From SIG603 sp044432645 (GTDB lineage: Bacteria > Bacillota > Clostridia > Oscillospirales > Acutalibacteraceae): DNA of 26,001 nucleotides. Positions 1-7,526 of the stretch are shown here, piece by piece; position 1 is the first letter of the stretch; each line of letters begins with the position of its first letter. A program made the position numbers and the translations under genes. Under the pieces are notes generated by a model, which was not told where the DNA came from, ran no database searches, and was given only the letters and a program-made list of their open reading frames with translations. Where the stretch lies: the NCBI GenBank assembly GCA_044432645.1, contig JAWXUM010000034.1:1-26001 (forward strand), in the 5' to 3' direction.

Positions 1-1
1 A

Positions 2-310
2 GAGTTCATTGAAAAGGCAGTTGATTTTTATATCAGCTACCTAACCACAAATAAAGAAGTAAGTTATTTAAACCCAATGCTCTACTCTGCAATGAAAGCA
101 TCACTTAAAGAATCAGAAAATCGTCAAGCTGGTAATTTATTTAGGTTAGCTGTTGAGATGAGCGTAATCATGAATGTAATTGCAAGTGCTTTAAATGTAG
201 ATGAAGATGAAATAAAAAGAATTCGTTCTAGGTGTAGAAAAGAAGTTTTACAATCGCATGGCGCAGTTGCTTTTGAAAGTGCTATTGATTATGACAGGAA
301 TAATAGTTAA
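2..310 (+). CDS. Ribbon-helix-helix-like mobilization accessory protein (5' partial)
   Basis: The reading frame is open from base 2, so the gene begins before the window; 102 residues are visible. The first visible residues (EFIEKAVDFYI) resemble the second helix of a ribbon-helix-helix DNA-binding fold. The rest is a mostly helical segment ending in a charged tail (EDEIKRIRSRCRKEV). Its stop codon overlaps the start of the relaxase gene (TAATG, one shared base), so the two are translationally coupled. Small DNA-binding proteins next to relaxases usually help load the relaxase at the transfer origin, and that is the inferred role. An internal ATG at 77 exists, but nothing supports it as the real start because homologous-looking sequence continues upstream. 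The family assignment is tentative because the N-terminal strand is outside the window. Confidence 0.6.
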   Translation, partial: EFIEKAVDFYISYLTTNKEVSYLNPMLYSAMKASLKESENRQAGNLFRLAVEMSVIMNVIASALNVDEDEIKRIRSRCRKEVLQSHGAVAFESAIDYDRNNS

Positions 311-1539
311 TGCCAAAAGTTATTTTTAAATGTAATTATATTAAAAGTGGAAAAGCAAAATCTCACTTAAATAATTTAGTGAATTATATTGCAACACGAG
401 ATGGTGTTCAAAAACTTTTGATTGAAGATGCAGTAGCTAAAAAAGAAAACTATGTTGAATATATTTCTAATCGACCAAGAGTAGAAAAAATCTCAACACA
501 TGGCTTATTTACAAGTGGCGAAGATGAAGTTGACCTTGAGAAAGTTACAAAAGAAGTAGCAAATCATAGTGGAAATATATGGACACCAATAATTTCACTT
601 ACAAGAGAAGATGCTGTTTTAACTGGTATGGATAACGCAGAAAGTTGGAAATTACTTGTCGAACAGCAAGCTATGATGATAGCAGAAAATTTAAAAATCC
701 CTTTTAATAATTTCAAATGGTACGCAGCTTTTCACGATGAAAGTTATCATCCACATATACACATGGTTTGTTATTCTACTGACCCAACAAAAGGTTATCT
801 AACGCAAAATGGAATTGATAATATTCGTTCAAGTTTAACAAGAGAAATTTTTAGCAAAGAATTAAATTTAATTTATGCAGAAAAAACCGTCAGACGAGAT
901 AAACTTAAAGAAAAATCTAAAGAAGTTTTTGATGAGCTTAAAGAAAAAATTGCTAGTGGCGAAATTAACAACCCACAACTAGAACTTTTAATGTCAGAGT
1001 TAAAAGAAAAGTTGGATAATACTACAGGCAAAAAAGTTTATGGTTATCTTAAACCCAACGCAAAAGAAATAGTTGATAAAATTGTCGATGAACTTGAATA
1101 TATACCAGAGATTAAAAACTGCTATGATTTATGGTGGGAAATGCAACAAGAAATATATTCTAATTATCAAGATAAAATTATAAAGCCACTTCCACTGTCT
1201 AAGCAAACAGAGTTTAAGTCAATTAAAAATATGATTATCTCTGAACTTGTAAAGGAAGATAATGTAGTACATTTTGAAAACATTCAAAGTGAAAATATAA
1301 ATATCGAAAATGAAAGTTTAGATGTACAAACCAATGTAGAAAATGAAAATCAGAACAATTTTGATTTTAATAAATCGACTTTAAATATTCTAAATTCTTT
1401 AAGTAGAGTGTTTGAAAATGAAAATCAAGATTTTGATAAGCAAACTCATCCAAAACTTGATAGCCAAGCTATTAGAGAAATGCGAAAAAGAAAGCAGGCA
1501 CTTGGTCAAAAACTAGATTTAAAAGAAATGAAATTGTAG
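310..1539 (+). CDS. MobP/MobL-type relaxase
   Basis: This 409-residue protein should nick the transfer origin and pilot the DNA strand during conjugation. The clearest signature is the three-histidine metal-binding motif near residues 140-152 (FHDESYHPHIHMVCYS), the HxxxxxPHIH pattern of MobP/MobV-like relaxases. The N-terminal part carries the conserved NYIATRDG segment (about residues 25-32). The middle (residues 195-250) is lysine- and glutamate-rich and probably helical. The C-terminal 100 residues are asparagine-rich and low in complexity, ending in a basic stretch (REMRKRKQALGQK). It starts on the last base of the preceding stop codon, so expression is coupled to the accessory gene. The length is normal for small clostridial relaxases, and no frameshift is visible. 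The exact relaxase subfamily (MobP3) is inferred from memory of similar elements. Confidence 0.85.
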   Translation: MPKVIFKCNYIKSGKAKSHLNNLVNYIATRDGVQKLLIEDAVAKKENYVEYISNRPRVEKISTHGLFTSGEDEVDLEKVTKEVANHSGNIWTPIISLTREDAVLTGMDNAESWKLLVEQQAMMIAENLKIPFNNFKWYAAFHDESYHPHIHMVCYSTDPTKGYLTQNGIDNIRSSLTREIFSKELNLIYAEKTVRRDKLKEKSKEVFDELKEKIASGEINNPQLELLMSELKEKLDNTTGKKVYGYLKPNAKEIVDKIVDELEYIPEIKNCYDLWWEMQQEIYSNYQDKIIKPLPLSKQTEFKSIKNMIISELVKEDNVVHFENIQSENINIENESLDVQTNVENENQNNFDFNKSTLNILNSLSRVFENENQDFDKQTHPKLDSQAIREMRKRKQALGQKLDLKEMKL

Positions 1540-1546
1540 GAGTAGT

Positions 1547-1633
1547 ATGAAACGAAAAAAGAAATTAATTAAGGTGAAACCGAAAGGTAATCCACCTAAG
1601 AAAATAAAATATCACAGAAAGGTAAGGCGATAA
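1547..1633 (+). CDS. Very basic 28-residue peptide
   Basis: A short frame lies between the relaxase and primase genes: ATG at 1547, stop TAA at 1631-1633. It has a good ribosome binding site (TAGGAG, ending about 4 bases upstream). The peptide begins MKRKKKLIKVKPKG and ends KYHRKVRR. More than half the residues are lysine or arginine and there is no acidic residue. It fills the whole gap: 7 bases after the relaxase stop, and its stop lies 1 base before the primase ATG at 1635. The composition suggests binding to nucleic acid. No family is recognised. It could instead be a leader that couples translation of the primase gene. Confidence 0.5.
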   Translation: MKRKKKLIKVKPKGNPPKKIKYHRKVRR

Positions 1634-1634
1634 T

Positions 1635-2579
1635 ATGGCTAAATATATTCATTTTACAGATCAAGAAAAACAAAAAGCGAATTGCGTTGATCTTGAAGAT
1701 TTTCTAAGGTCTAAAGGTGAAAAGTTGATTAAAAGTGGCAGAGAAAAAAGGTTAGAAAGTAATCACAGTATAACTGTCCGTGGAAACACTTGGTTTGATC
1801 ACGCTACTGAAAAAGGTGGATATGCTATAGATTTTGTGAAAAAATTCTACAATTTAGAATTTACAGATGCAGTTACAGAACTTTTGGGTAATACAAATAT
1901 GGCATACCGAACTTATGAAAAGCAAGCTGAAGAACCTAAAGAGTTTAAACCACCAAATAAAAATATTAATAATAGAAAAGTATTTGCGTATTTAACAAAG
2001 CACCGATGTATCGACCCATCGGTGCTAACCCTTTTCATAAAAGAAAATTTAATTTACGAAAGTAAAGAATTTAGTAAAAATAAGCTAAAAGAATATAACA
2101 ACGCAGTTTTTGTTGGACTTGATAAGGATAAAAATCAGTCTCATATCCATAAAAGAAGTATATTTTCATTCGGTAAAAGGTTTGTTCAAAATATCGAGGG
2201 TGGAAACCCAAGACACAGTTTTAACTTTTGTGGTGGTTCAGATAGGTTATATGTTTTTGAATCACCCATTGATATGCTATCGTTTATTTCGATTTACAAA
2301 GACACTAACTGGAAACAGCACAACTATGTCGCTCTATGTGGAGTTTCATCGTATGCAATGATGTATCAAATGGAAAATCAAAATATAAATCATGTTGTTT
2401 TCTGTCTAGATAATGATGATGCAGGGCAAAAAGCCATCGCTAGACTTTCAAAATTAACCCAAGAAAAAGGACTATCACACAGCACGATAGTCCCAGACAA
2501 TAAAGATTTTAATGAAGATTTAGTAGAAAGTTTAAAACCAAGTCAACCCACGCAAACTTGTGAAATGGTGATTAAATGA
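1635..2579 (+). CDS. DUF3991 and Toprim domain primase-like protein
   Basis: A 314-residue protein of the type found in conjugative elements of Firmicutes. The N-terminal half (about residues 1-90) includes the segment TWFDHATEKGGYAIDFV, which resembles the DNA-binding region of CHC2-like primases. A DUF3991-like middle follows. The C-terminal Toprim fold is visible as LYVFESPIDMLSF (the conserved glutamate, near residue 210) and VVFCLDNDDAGQKA (the DxD pair, near residue 260). Toprim domains coordinate metal for nucleotidyl transfer. The likely role is priming or processing of transferred DNA in the recipient. The gene overlaps the coupling-protein gene by four bases (ATGA), a sign of one operon. 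No obvious zinc-binding cysteine cluster is present. Confidence 0.75.
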   Translation: MAKYIHFTDQEKQKANCVDLEDFLRSKGEKLIKSGREKRLESNHSITVRGNTWFDHATEKGGYAIDFVKKFYNLEFTDAVTELLGNTNMAYRTYEKQAEEPKEFKPPNKNINNRKVFAYLTKHRCIDPSVLTLFIKENLIYESKEFSKNKLKEYNNAVFVGLDKDKNQSHIHKRSIFSFGKRFVQNIEGGNPRHSFNFCGGSDRLYVFESPIDMLSFISIYKDTNWKQHNYVALCGVSSYAMMYQMENQNINHVVFCLDNDDAGQKAIARLSKLTQEKGLSHSTIVPDNKDFNEDLVESLKPSQPTQTCEMVIK

Positions 2580-3809
2580 GTGTGTACGAAAATATTTTCG
2601 AGTTGAATTCAATTTCAATATTAGTTTTTGTATTTGTAATTATGATTGGACTTCTCGCAGGAATAACCATAATTGCTAATCACTATTCACTAAACGGAAT
2701 CAAATCAAAAACTGTCGGTGATGGTCAACACGGTGTTGCTAGGTTTGCAGCAAAACGTGAAATCAAGAAAATTTATAATCATATTCCGTTCAATGTCACA
2801 GAATGGCGAAATGCAAAAGGCAATCTAGAAAAGCCATTGCCTCAAGGTTTAATTATTGGCTGTGAAGGTAGAAAAAATAATGTGACTGCTTTGGTAGATA
2901 CAAACGATGTTCACTGCCTTATGATTGGTGCAAGTGGTGTTGGCAAAACAGCCTACTTTTTGTATCCAAATTTAGAGTATGCTTTTGCTAGTGGAATGTC
3001 AGTAGTAACAACAGACACCAAGGGAGATCTCGTGAAAAATTACGGAGCAATAGCAAAAGATGATTATGGTTACAATATTTCTGTCCTTGACCTAAGAAAT
3101 CCAATGAGAAGTGATGGCAATAACTTGCTACATCTGGTCAACAAGTATATGGATATATATTTGAAAGATAACAAAAATATATCAGCAAAAGCTAAGGCAG
3201 AAAAATATGCAAAGATTATAGCTAAAACCATAATAAACTCGTCAGGTGAAAGCCACGGAGAAAATTCGTACTTTTATGATAGTGCTGAAGGTCTACTAGC
3301 AGCAGTAATATTATTAGTAGCCGAGTTTTTGCCACCAAAAGAAGGCTATGGTTATAAAAAAGAGCAAAGACATATAGTTTCTGTTTTTAAATTAGTTCAA
3401 GATTTGCTCGAACATATCCCACCAGTAAAGGATCAAGCACCTAAAACACAGTTTCAAGTTTTAATGGAAAAACTTCCAGACACACATAAAGCAAAATGGC
3501 TAAGTGGTGCAGCACTTAATTCTAGTGAACAAGGTATGGCATCTGTTCTATCAACTGTACTTTCAAAATTAAATGCTTTTTTAGACACAGAACTTGAACA
3601 AATTTTATGTTTTGATACAGAAATTGATGCCGAAAAGTTTTGCAAAGAAAAATCAGCTATATTTATTATACTTCCAGAAGAAGATTCCACCAAATATTTT
3701 TTGGTAAGTTTATTCCTACAACAATTTTACCGAGAAATGCTAACTGTAGCAGATGAATGTGGTGGTAAACTTCCAAATAGGGTTGTACTCTTCTGTGACG
3801 AAATCGGCA
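2576..3809 (+). CDS. VirD4/TraG-type coupling ATPase, 5' exon
   Basis: First exon of a type IV coupling protein, the hexameric ATPase that delivers the relaxase-DNA complex to the mating channel. One hydrophobic segment near residues 12-33 anchors it in the membrane. Walker A is clear (MIGASGVGKT, about residues 117-126). Walker B follows (RVVLFCDEIG, about residues 402-411), and the exon is cut one base later. If the intron is not removed, translation runs into it and stops at 3824-3826, giving a 416-residue product truncated directly after Walker B. Joined to 6538-7151 the coding length is 1,848 bases, or 615 residues, normal for the family. The start is ATG at 2576, overlapping the preceding stop. 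Confidence 0.85.
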
Positions 3810-3816
3810 GTGCGAC

Positions 3817-4539
3817 ACGTTCCTAAGTGAAAAGCTTAGGCACAAGTTAAATTAAATGAAAATTGAAAGGAGTTTTACAATTAAACTTGGAGAACTAATA
3901 ATTTTGAGTAGTGGAATGAAGGAGTAACGTCCTAAAACGCTCCCCTAATACTCCGACTGGCATTTATGGGAAACTGTTTATGTCAGAGAGCTCGGTGAAG
4001 TCGGCTGTATGCACTCGTAATACTGGTGGTTAACATTAGAAACAACCGTATTTCAAAAACAAACCAGAGGTGGTTGTGGGTGTTAGGTCGGGGGTCTATA
4101 AAATATATATGGTGAGAATGACAGAAATGTCTGACGAATTTGCGAATGTACAGGTCTAAATTTCGACTGCATAGAAATGTGTGGCTTACCCAAGTGTAAG
4201 GATAGTGAGGTAAAGTAAAATTTTCCGATATGAAATACCTTATAGCATTACAGGTGCTATCACGCTATCAGGCTTAGAGCAAACACCTAAGTATATTATG
4301 TAAAGATAAAAATTATTGGAACGTGGCAACCTACAATACATTAAGAAATTAATGGTTTGGACGAAGAATAATAAGCCAATTAAATTGTGGGAAAAGTAGT
4401 GGCATTACTGATGATATTTCCTGTAATGGGAAAAGTAGGGACAGCCACAAGTCGATATTTTAAAGAAATAGTTATAGGTATAAATCTTCATAGCTTCGAG
4501 TATGAAAAAGAAAAACAAACCTGAAAGGGGGCGTTGCCT
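3817..4539 (+). ncRNA. Group II intron RNA, domains I-III region
   Basis: No gene lies in this 720-base stretch. It is the 5' structured part of the intron RNA, which folds into domains I to III ahead of the maturase frame placed in domain IV. Many short complementary segments are present, for example the CCTAAG/CTTAGG hairpin at 3822-3840. The exon-binding sequences that pair with the upstream exon (ending GAAATCGGCA) were not identified with confidence. Confidence 0.7.
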
Positions 4540-6399
4540 ATGGCAAAACAAAAGAAACTAAGACATTTAGAGTATTACGATTTACAAGATGAATTTGATA
4601 AATTATATGCAGACAGTAAAAATGGCAAAGTTTTTACAGATTTAATGGAATTAATTTCAAATGAAAATAACATTAAATTAGCATATAGAAATATCAAAAG
4701 TAATAGTGGAAGTAATACTTGTGGAGTTGATAAACGTAATATCGGTGATATTGAAATATTAAGCTCCGAAAATTACATTAAACTTATTCAAAATAAATTA
4801 GCGTGGTACAAATCAAAACCTGTTAAAAGAGTAGAAATACCTAAACCAAATGGCAAAATGCGACCACTTGGAATACCTACTATTATAGACAGATTAGTTC
4901 AGCAATGTGTACTGCAAGTATTAGAACCTATTTGTGAGGCAAAATTTCATGAAAGAAATAATGGTTTTCGACCAAATAGAAGTACAGAACACGCAATTGC
5001 ACAATGTTATCGTATGATACAAAAACAACATTTACATTTTGTTGTGGATATTGACATTAAAGGATTTTTCGATAATGTTAATCATTCTAAATTAATAAAA
5101 CAAATGTGGAACTTGGGTATTAGAGATAAGAAACTAATTTGTATTATAAAAGAAATGTTAACGGCAGAAATAGTAATGCCTAATGGCGAAATTATCAAGC
5201 CAACTAAAGGAACGCAACAAGGTGGAATTATCAGTCCACTATTATCGAACATAGTTCTTAATGAACTTGATTGGTGGATAACTTCACAATGGGAACGTAT
5301 GCCAACACACAATAATTTAAAAGAACATTATAGAGCAGATGGCAGTAGCAGTAGAGGATATATTTGTAGAGTTCTAAGAGAAACAAATTTAAAAGAAATG
5401 TATATTGTTAGATATGCAGATGATTTTAAAGTGTTTTGCAAAAATAGACAAAGTGCGGACAAAATATTTATTGCAACCAAAGATTGGTTATTAAAACGTC
5501 TTAAATTAGAAATCAGTCCTGAAAAATCAAAAGTTATAAATCTTAAGAAAAAATATTCAGAATTTTTAGGGATTAGAATTAAGGCAGTTAAAAAGGCAAA
5601 TAAATATGTTGTATATTCTAATATGACAAAGAAAGCATTTGTAAATGAAAGTTTAAAGCTTAAAGAACAAATTAAATGTATTCAACATTCAAAAGATAAA
5701 TCTGAAATGGTTCAGAATATCAAAAGATATAATTCTATGATATGGGGAATTCATAATTATTACCGATATGCTACTAACATTAATATTGATTGTGGATATA
5801 TACAATTTAGGTTAAATAAAGTTATTAAAAACAGGTTAGGCAAAATGGTTAAGAAAAATGGGAAAAATAAAAGAAAATATATCCAAGAAAATTACGGAAA
5901 AAGTGAGCAAATCAGATTTATCTGTGATGAACCACTATGCCCAATAGGATATATTCAAACGAAAAACCCTATGTATAAAAAGAGGACGATATGCAAATAC
6001 ACCTGCGAGGGTAGAGAGGAAATTCATAAAAACCTTAAATTCAGTGAAATGGTCATGAAAGTGATTAATTTATTAGGTAATAGTTATTATAACGCTAATA
6101 AAAGTATTGAATTTTATGATAATAGAATTTCTTTATATTCTGCTCAAAAAGGTAAATGTGCTGTTACAGGAAAAGAATTATGGATTGATGAAATCCATTG
6201 TCATCATAAATTACCTGTTTCACAGAGTGGAAGTGATAAATACAAAAATCTTGTAATAGTGCATGAAGATGTTCATAGGTTAATTCATGCAACAAATGAT
6301 GAAACAATTGCAAAATATCGAAATCTAATTAAACCAACAAAAGCTATGTTAAGCAAAATAAATGAATATAGAGTAATGGCAAACAACAGCAAAATTTAA
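4540..6399 (+). CDS. ltrA: Group II intron reverse transcriptase/maturase with HNH nuclease
   Basis: A 619-residue multidomain intron-encoded protein. Reverse transcriptase motifs run through the first 330 residues: PNGKMRPLGIPTIIDRLVQ (near residue 100), GTQQGGIISPLLSNI (near 225) and the catalytic YADDF (near 292). The X/maturase domain that aids splicing follows (about residues 330-450). The C-terminus holds an HNH endonuclease (CAVTGKELW, then HCHHKLPVSQSG and HEDVHRLIH, about residues 535-600), needed for second-strand cleavage during retrohoming. I chose ATG at 4540 because the ribosome binding site AAAGGGGG ends about 8 bases upstream. The in-frame TTG at 4534 lies too close to that site. 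All key motifs are intact. The intron class is not assigned. Confidence 0.92.
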   Translation: MAKQKKLRHLEYYDLQDEFDKLYADSKNGKVFTDLMELISNENNIKLAYRNIKSNSGSNTCGVDKRNIGDIEILSSENYIKLIQNKLAWYKSKPVKRVEIPKPNGKMRPLGIPTIIDRLVQQCVLQVLEPICEAKFHERNNGFRPNRSTEHAIAQCYRMIQKQHLHFVVDIDIKGFFDNVNHSKLIKQMWNLGIRDKKLICIIKEMLTAEIVMPNGEIIKPTKGTQQGGIISPLLSNIVLNELDWWITSQWERMPTHNNLKEHYRADGSSSRGYICRVLRETNLKEMYIVRYADDFKVFCKNRQSADKIFIATKDWLLKRLKLEISPEKSKVINLKKKYSEFLGIRIKAVKKANKYVVYSNMTKKAFVNESLKLKEQIKCIQHSKDKSEMVQNIKRYNSMIWGIHNYYRYATNINIDCGYIQFRLNKVIKNRLGKMVKKNGKNKRKYIQENYGKSEQIRFICDEPLCPIGYIQTKNPMYKKRTICKYTCEGREEIHKNLKFSEMVMKVINLLGNSYYNANKSIEFYDNRISLYSAQKGKCAVTGKELWIDEIHCHHKLPVSQSGSDKYKNLVIVHEDVHRLIHATNDETIAKYRNLIKPTKAMLSKINEYRVMANNSKI

Positions 6400-6453
6400 G
6401 TTTCTAAAGTTTTGAAATTTATACTAATCTAACTAAAATAAAATACCGATGGA

Positions 6454-6488
6454 ACGCCGTGTGAGTACGAAAGTCTCATGCACGGTGT
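6454..6488 (+). ncRNA. Group II intron domain V (catalytic hairpin)
   Basis: A 35-base hairpin with the layout of domain V. The lower stem ACGCCGTG (6454-6461) pairs with CACGGTGT (6481-6488) over eight pairs, including one G-U. The upper stem TGAG/CTCA is capped by a GAAA tetraloop (6469-6472). A two-base bulge on the 3' side (TG, 6479-6480) separates the stems. The metal-binding triad position reads CGC rather than the commoner AGC. Domain VI follows; A6530 lies eight bases from the 3' end (counting the last base) and is a plausible branch-point adenosine, although that pairing is less certain. Confidence 0.8.
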
Positions 6489-6537
6489 GGAACGGGGGAA
6501 AATTCGGAGATAACTTCAAAGAATTACCTATCGTTAT

Positions 6538-7151
6538 CAATTCCGACCATAGATAGTTTTGAAATGATGCTCTCAGCAGGTAGATCAAGGGGAATAACTA
6601 TTGTTCCAATCATTCAATCTTTTGCCCAGCTTCGAAAAAATTATGGAAACGATGGTGCAGAAATAATTGTCGATAATACGCAGCTTACGATATTTGGTGG
6701 ATTTGCTCCCAACAGTAAAACAGCAGAAGAACTCTCAAGTGCATTAGGAACTAAAACTATACTTAGTGGTTCGGTTAGTCAAGGCAAGTCAGACCCAAGT
6801 CAGTCGCTGCAAATGATGGAACGCTCATTACTCACAACGGACGAATTGAAATCATTACCTAAAGGGAATTTTATAGTTATGAAAACTGGCACTCATCCAG
6901 TAAAAACTAAGCTTAAATTGTTTCTTGATTGGGGTATTACTTTTGATAAATCTTATGTTAAATCAGAAAGAGAAAACAATGAAGTTTATTATGCTGACAG
7001 AAGATATTTGGAGTCGAGCATATTAGAAAAATACCCACAAATACAAAAAGATACACCATCCAAAAGCAATAAAACTATGATTGAACAAAGAGAAAAACAA
7101 TCAAAAATTGACAGAGATAAACCAAAATACTCTCAAAAAGAACAGGGGTGA
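6538..7151 (+). CDS. VirD4/TraG-type coupling ATPase, 3' exon
   Basis: Second exon of the coupling protein. It begins with the last two bases of a threonine codon completed by base 3809. The sequence then reads IPTIDSFEMMLSAGRSRG and IIQSFAQLRKNYG, the conserved region after Walker B in VirD4-type ATPases (arginine finger and QSFAQL motif). The last 60 residues are charged and low in complexity (KSNKTMIEQREKQSKIDRDK), a probable disordered tail that contacts relaxase or channel. Without splicing this part has no plausible start: the ATG at 6564 has no ribosome binding site. Three bases separate its stop from the next gene. Confidence 0.85.
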
Positions 7152-7154
7152 TTT

Positions 7155-7415
7155 ATGGCAATTTTCCATGAAGTATATAGCCACGAAGAATTAGAGTCTC
7201 GTTGCAAAATTGTCTTAATTAATTTAAAAGACCGTGCGAATAAAGATGGAGAGTGTTGGCCAGCGATTAAAACCATTGCAAAAGACACCTCACTATCTGT
7301 CAGTACAATTAAAAGAGCCTTGAATGACTTAATCAAACAAGGCTACATTGTAAAAGAAAAAAGATTTAGACCAAATGGCTCAAATTCATCAAATCTATAT
7401 ATAATAAAAAGATAA
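7155..7415 (+). CDS. Small winged helix-turn-helix protein
   Basis: An 86-residue protein resembling the HTH_36 group of conjugative elements, which includes N-terminal parts of replication initiators. Residues 38-70 (WPAIKTIAKDTSLSVSTIKRALNDL) form the helix-turn-helix, and IKQGYIVKEKRFRPNGSNSSNLYII forms the wing. It starts 3 bases after the coupling-protein stop and has the ribosome binding site AGGGGTG, so it is the last gene of the element operon. Related proteins often continue with a proline- and glycine-rich tail. Here a stop falls straight after the wing and the following DNA looks like a decayed version of such a tail, so the gene may be shortened. Its likely role is control of element genes. 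Confidence 0.7.
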   Translation: MAIFHEVYSHEELESRCKIVLINLKDRANKDGECWPAIKTIAKDTSLSVSTIKRALNDLIKQGYIVKEKRFRPNGSNSSNLYIIKR

Positions 7416-7421
7416 CAAATG

Positions 7422-7451
7422 CCACCAAGGGGCAGCTATACCCTTTGGTGG
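7422..7451 (+). terminator. Stable hairpin after the element operon
   Basis: CCACCAAGGGG (7422-7432) pairs with CCCTTTGGTGG (7441-7451) in an 11-pair stem with one G-T pair and an 8-base loop. It starts 7 bases after the stop codon of the helix-turn-helix gene. No run of T follows on either strand, so it is a weak candidate for an intrinsic terminator. It may also be part of a formerly translated repeat. Confidence 0.45.
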
Positions 7452-7526
7452 TCTCAGTTTCAGTTCAGCACGAACCTACAAAGAAAACTAAAGTTTAATA
7501 TATTATTACAGAGAAAGAAAAATAAA

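Larger units (their letters stand above)
3810..6537 (+). mobile_element. Complete group II intron inside the coupling-protein gene
   Basis: A 2,728-base group II intron. The 5' end GTGCGAC (3810-3816) fits the GUGYG consensus and is followed by a perfect six-base-pair hairpin at 3822-3840 (CCTAAG/CTTAGG). The 3' end is AT at 6536-6537, fitting the AY rule. Domain V is seen at 6454-6488 and a domain VI-like stem at about 6503-6537. The boundaries are confirmed by coding logic: joining 3809 to 6538 gives GGC-ACA-ATT-CCG, so the host protein reads DEIGTIPTIDSFEMM, the usual continuation in coupling proteins. About 720 bases of structured RNA (domains I-III) precede the internal maturase gene. 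Both ends are intact and the maturase is uninterrupted, so the intron is probably active in splicing. Confidence 0.92.

Noticed and set aside
4534..4539. TTG at 4534 as the maturase start
   Set aside because: The ribosome binding site AAAGGGGG almost touches it, whereas ATG at 4540 has proper spacing.
6564..7151. An independent 195-residue gene after the intron
   Set aside because: It has no ribosome binding site, and the frame joins exactly to the upstream exon to restore a conserved coupling-protein motif.
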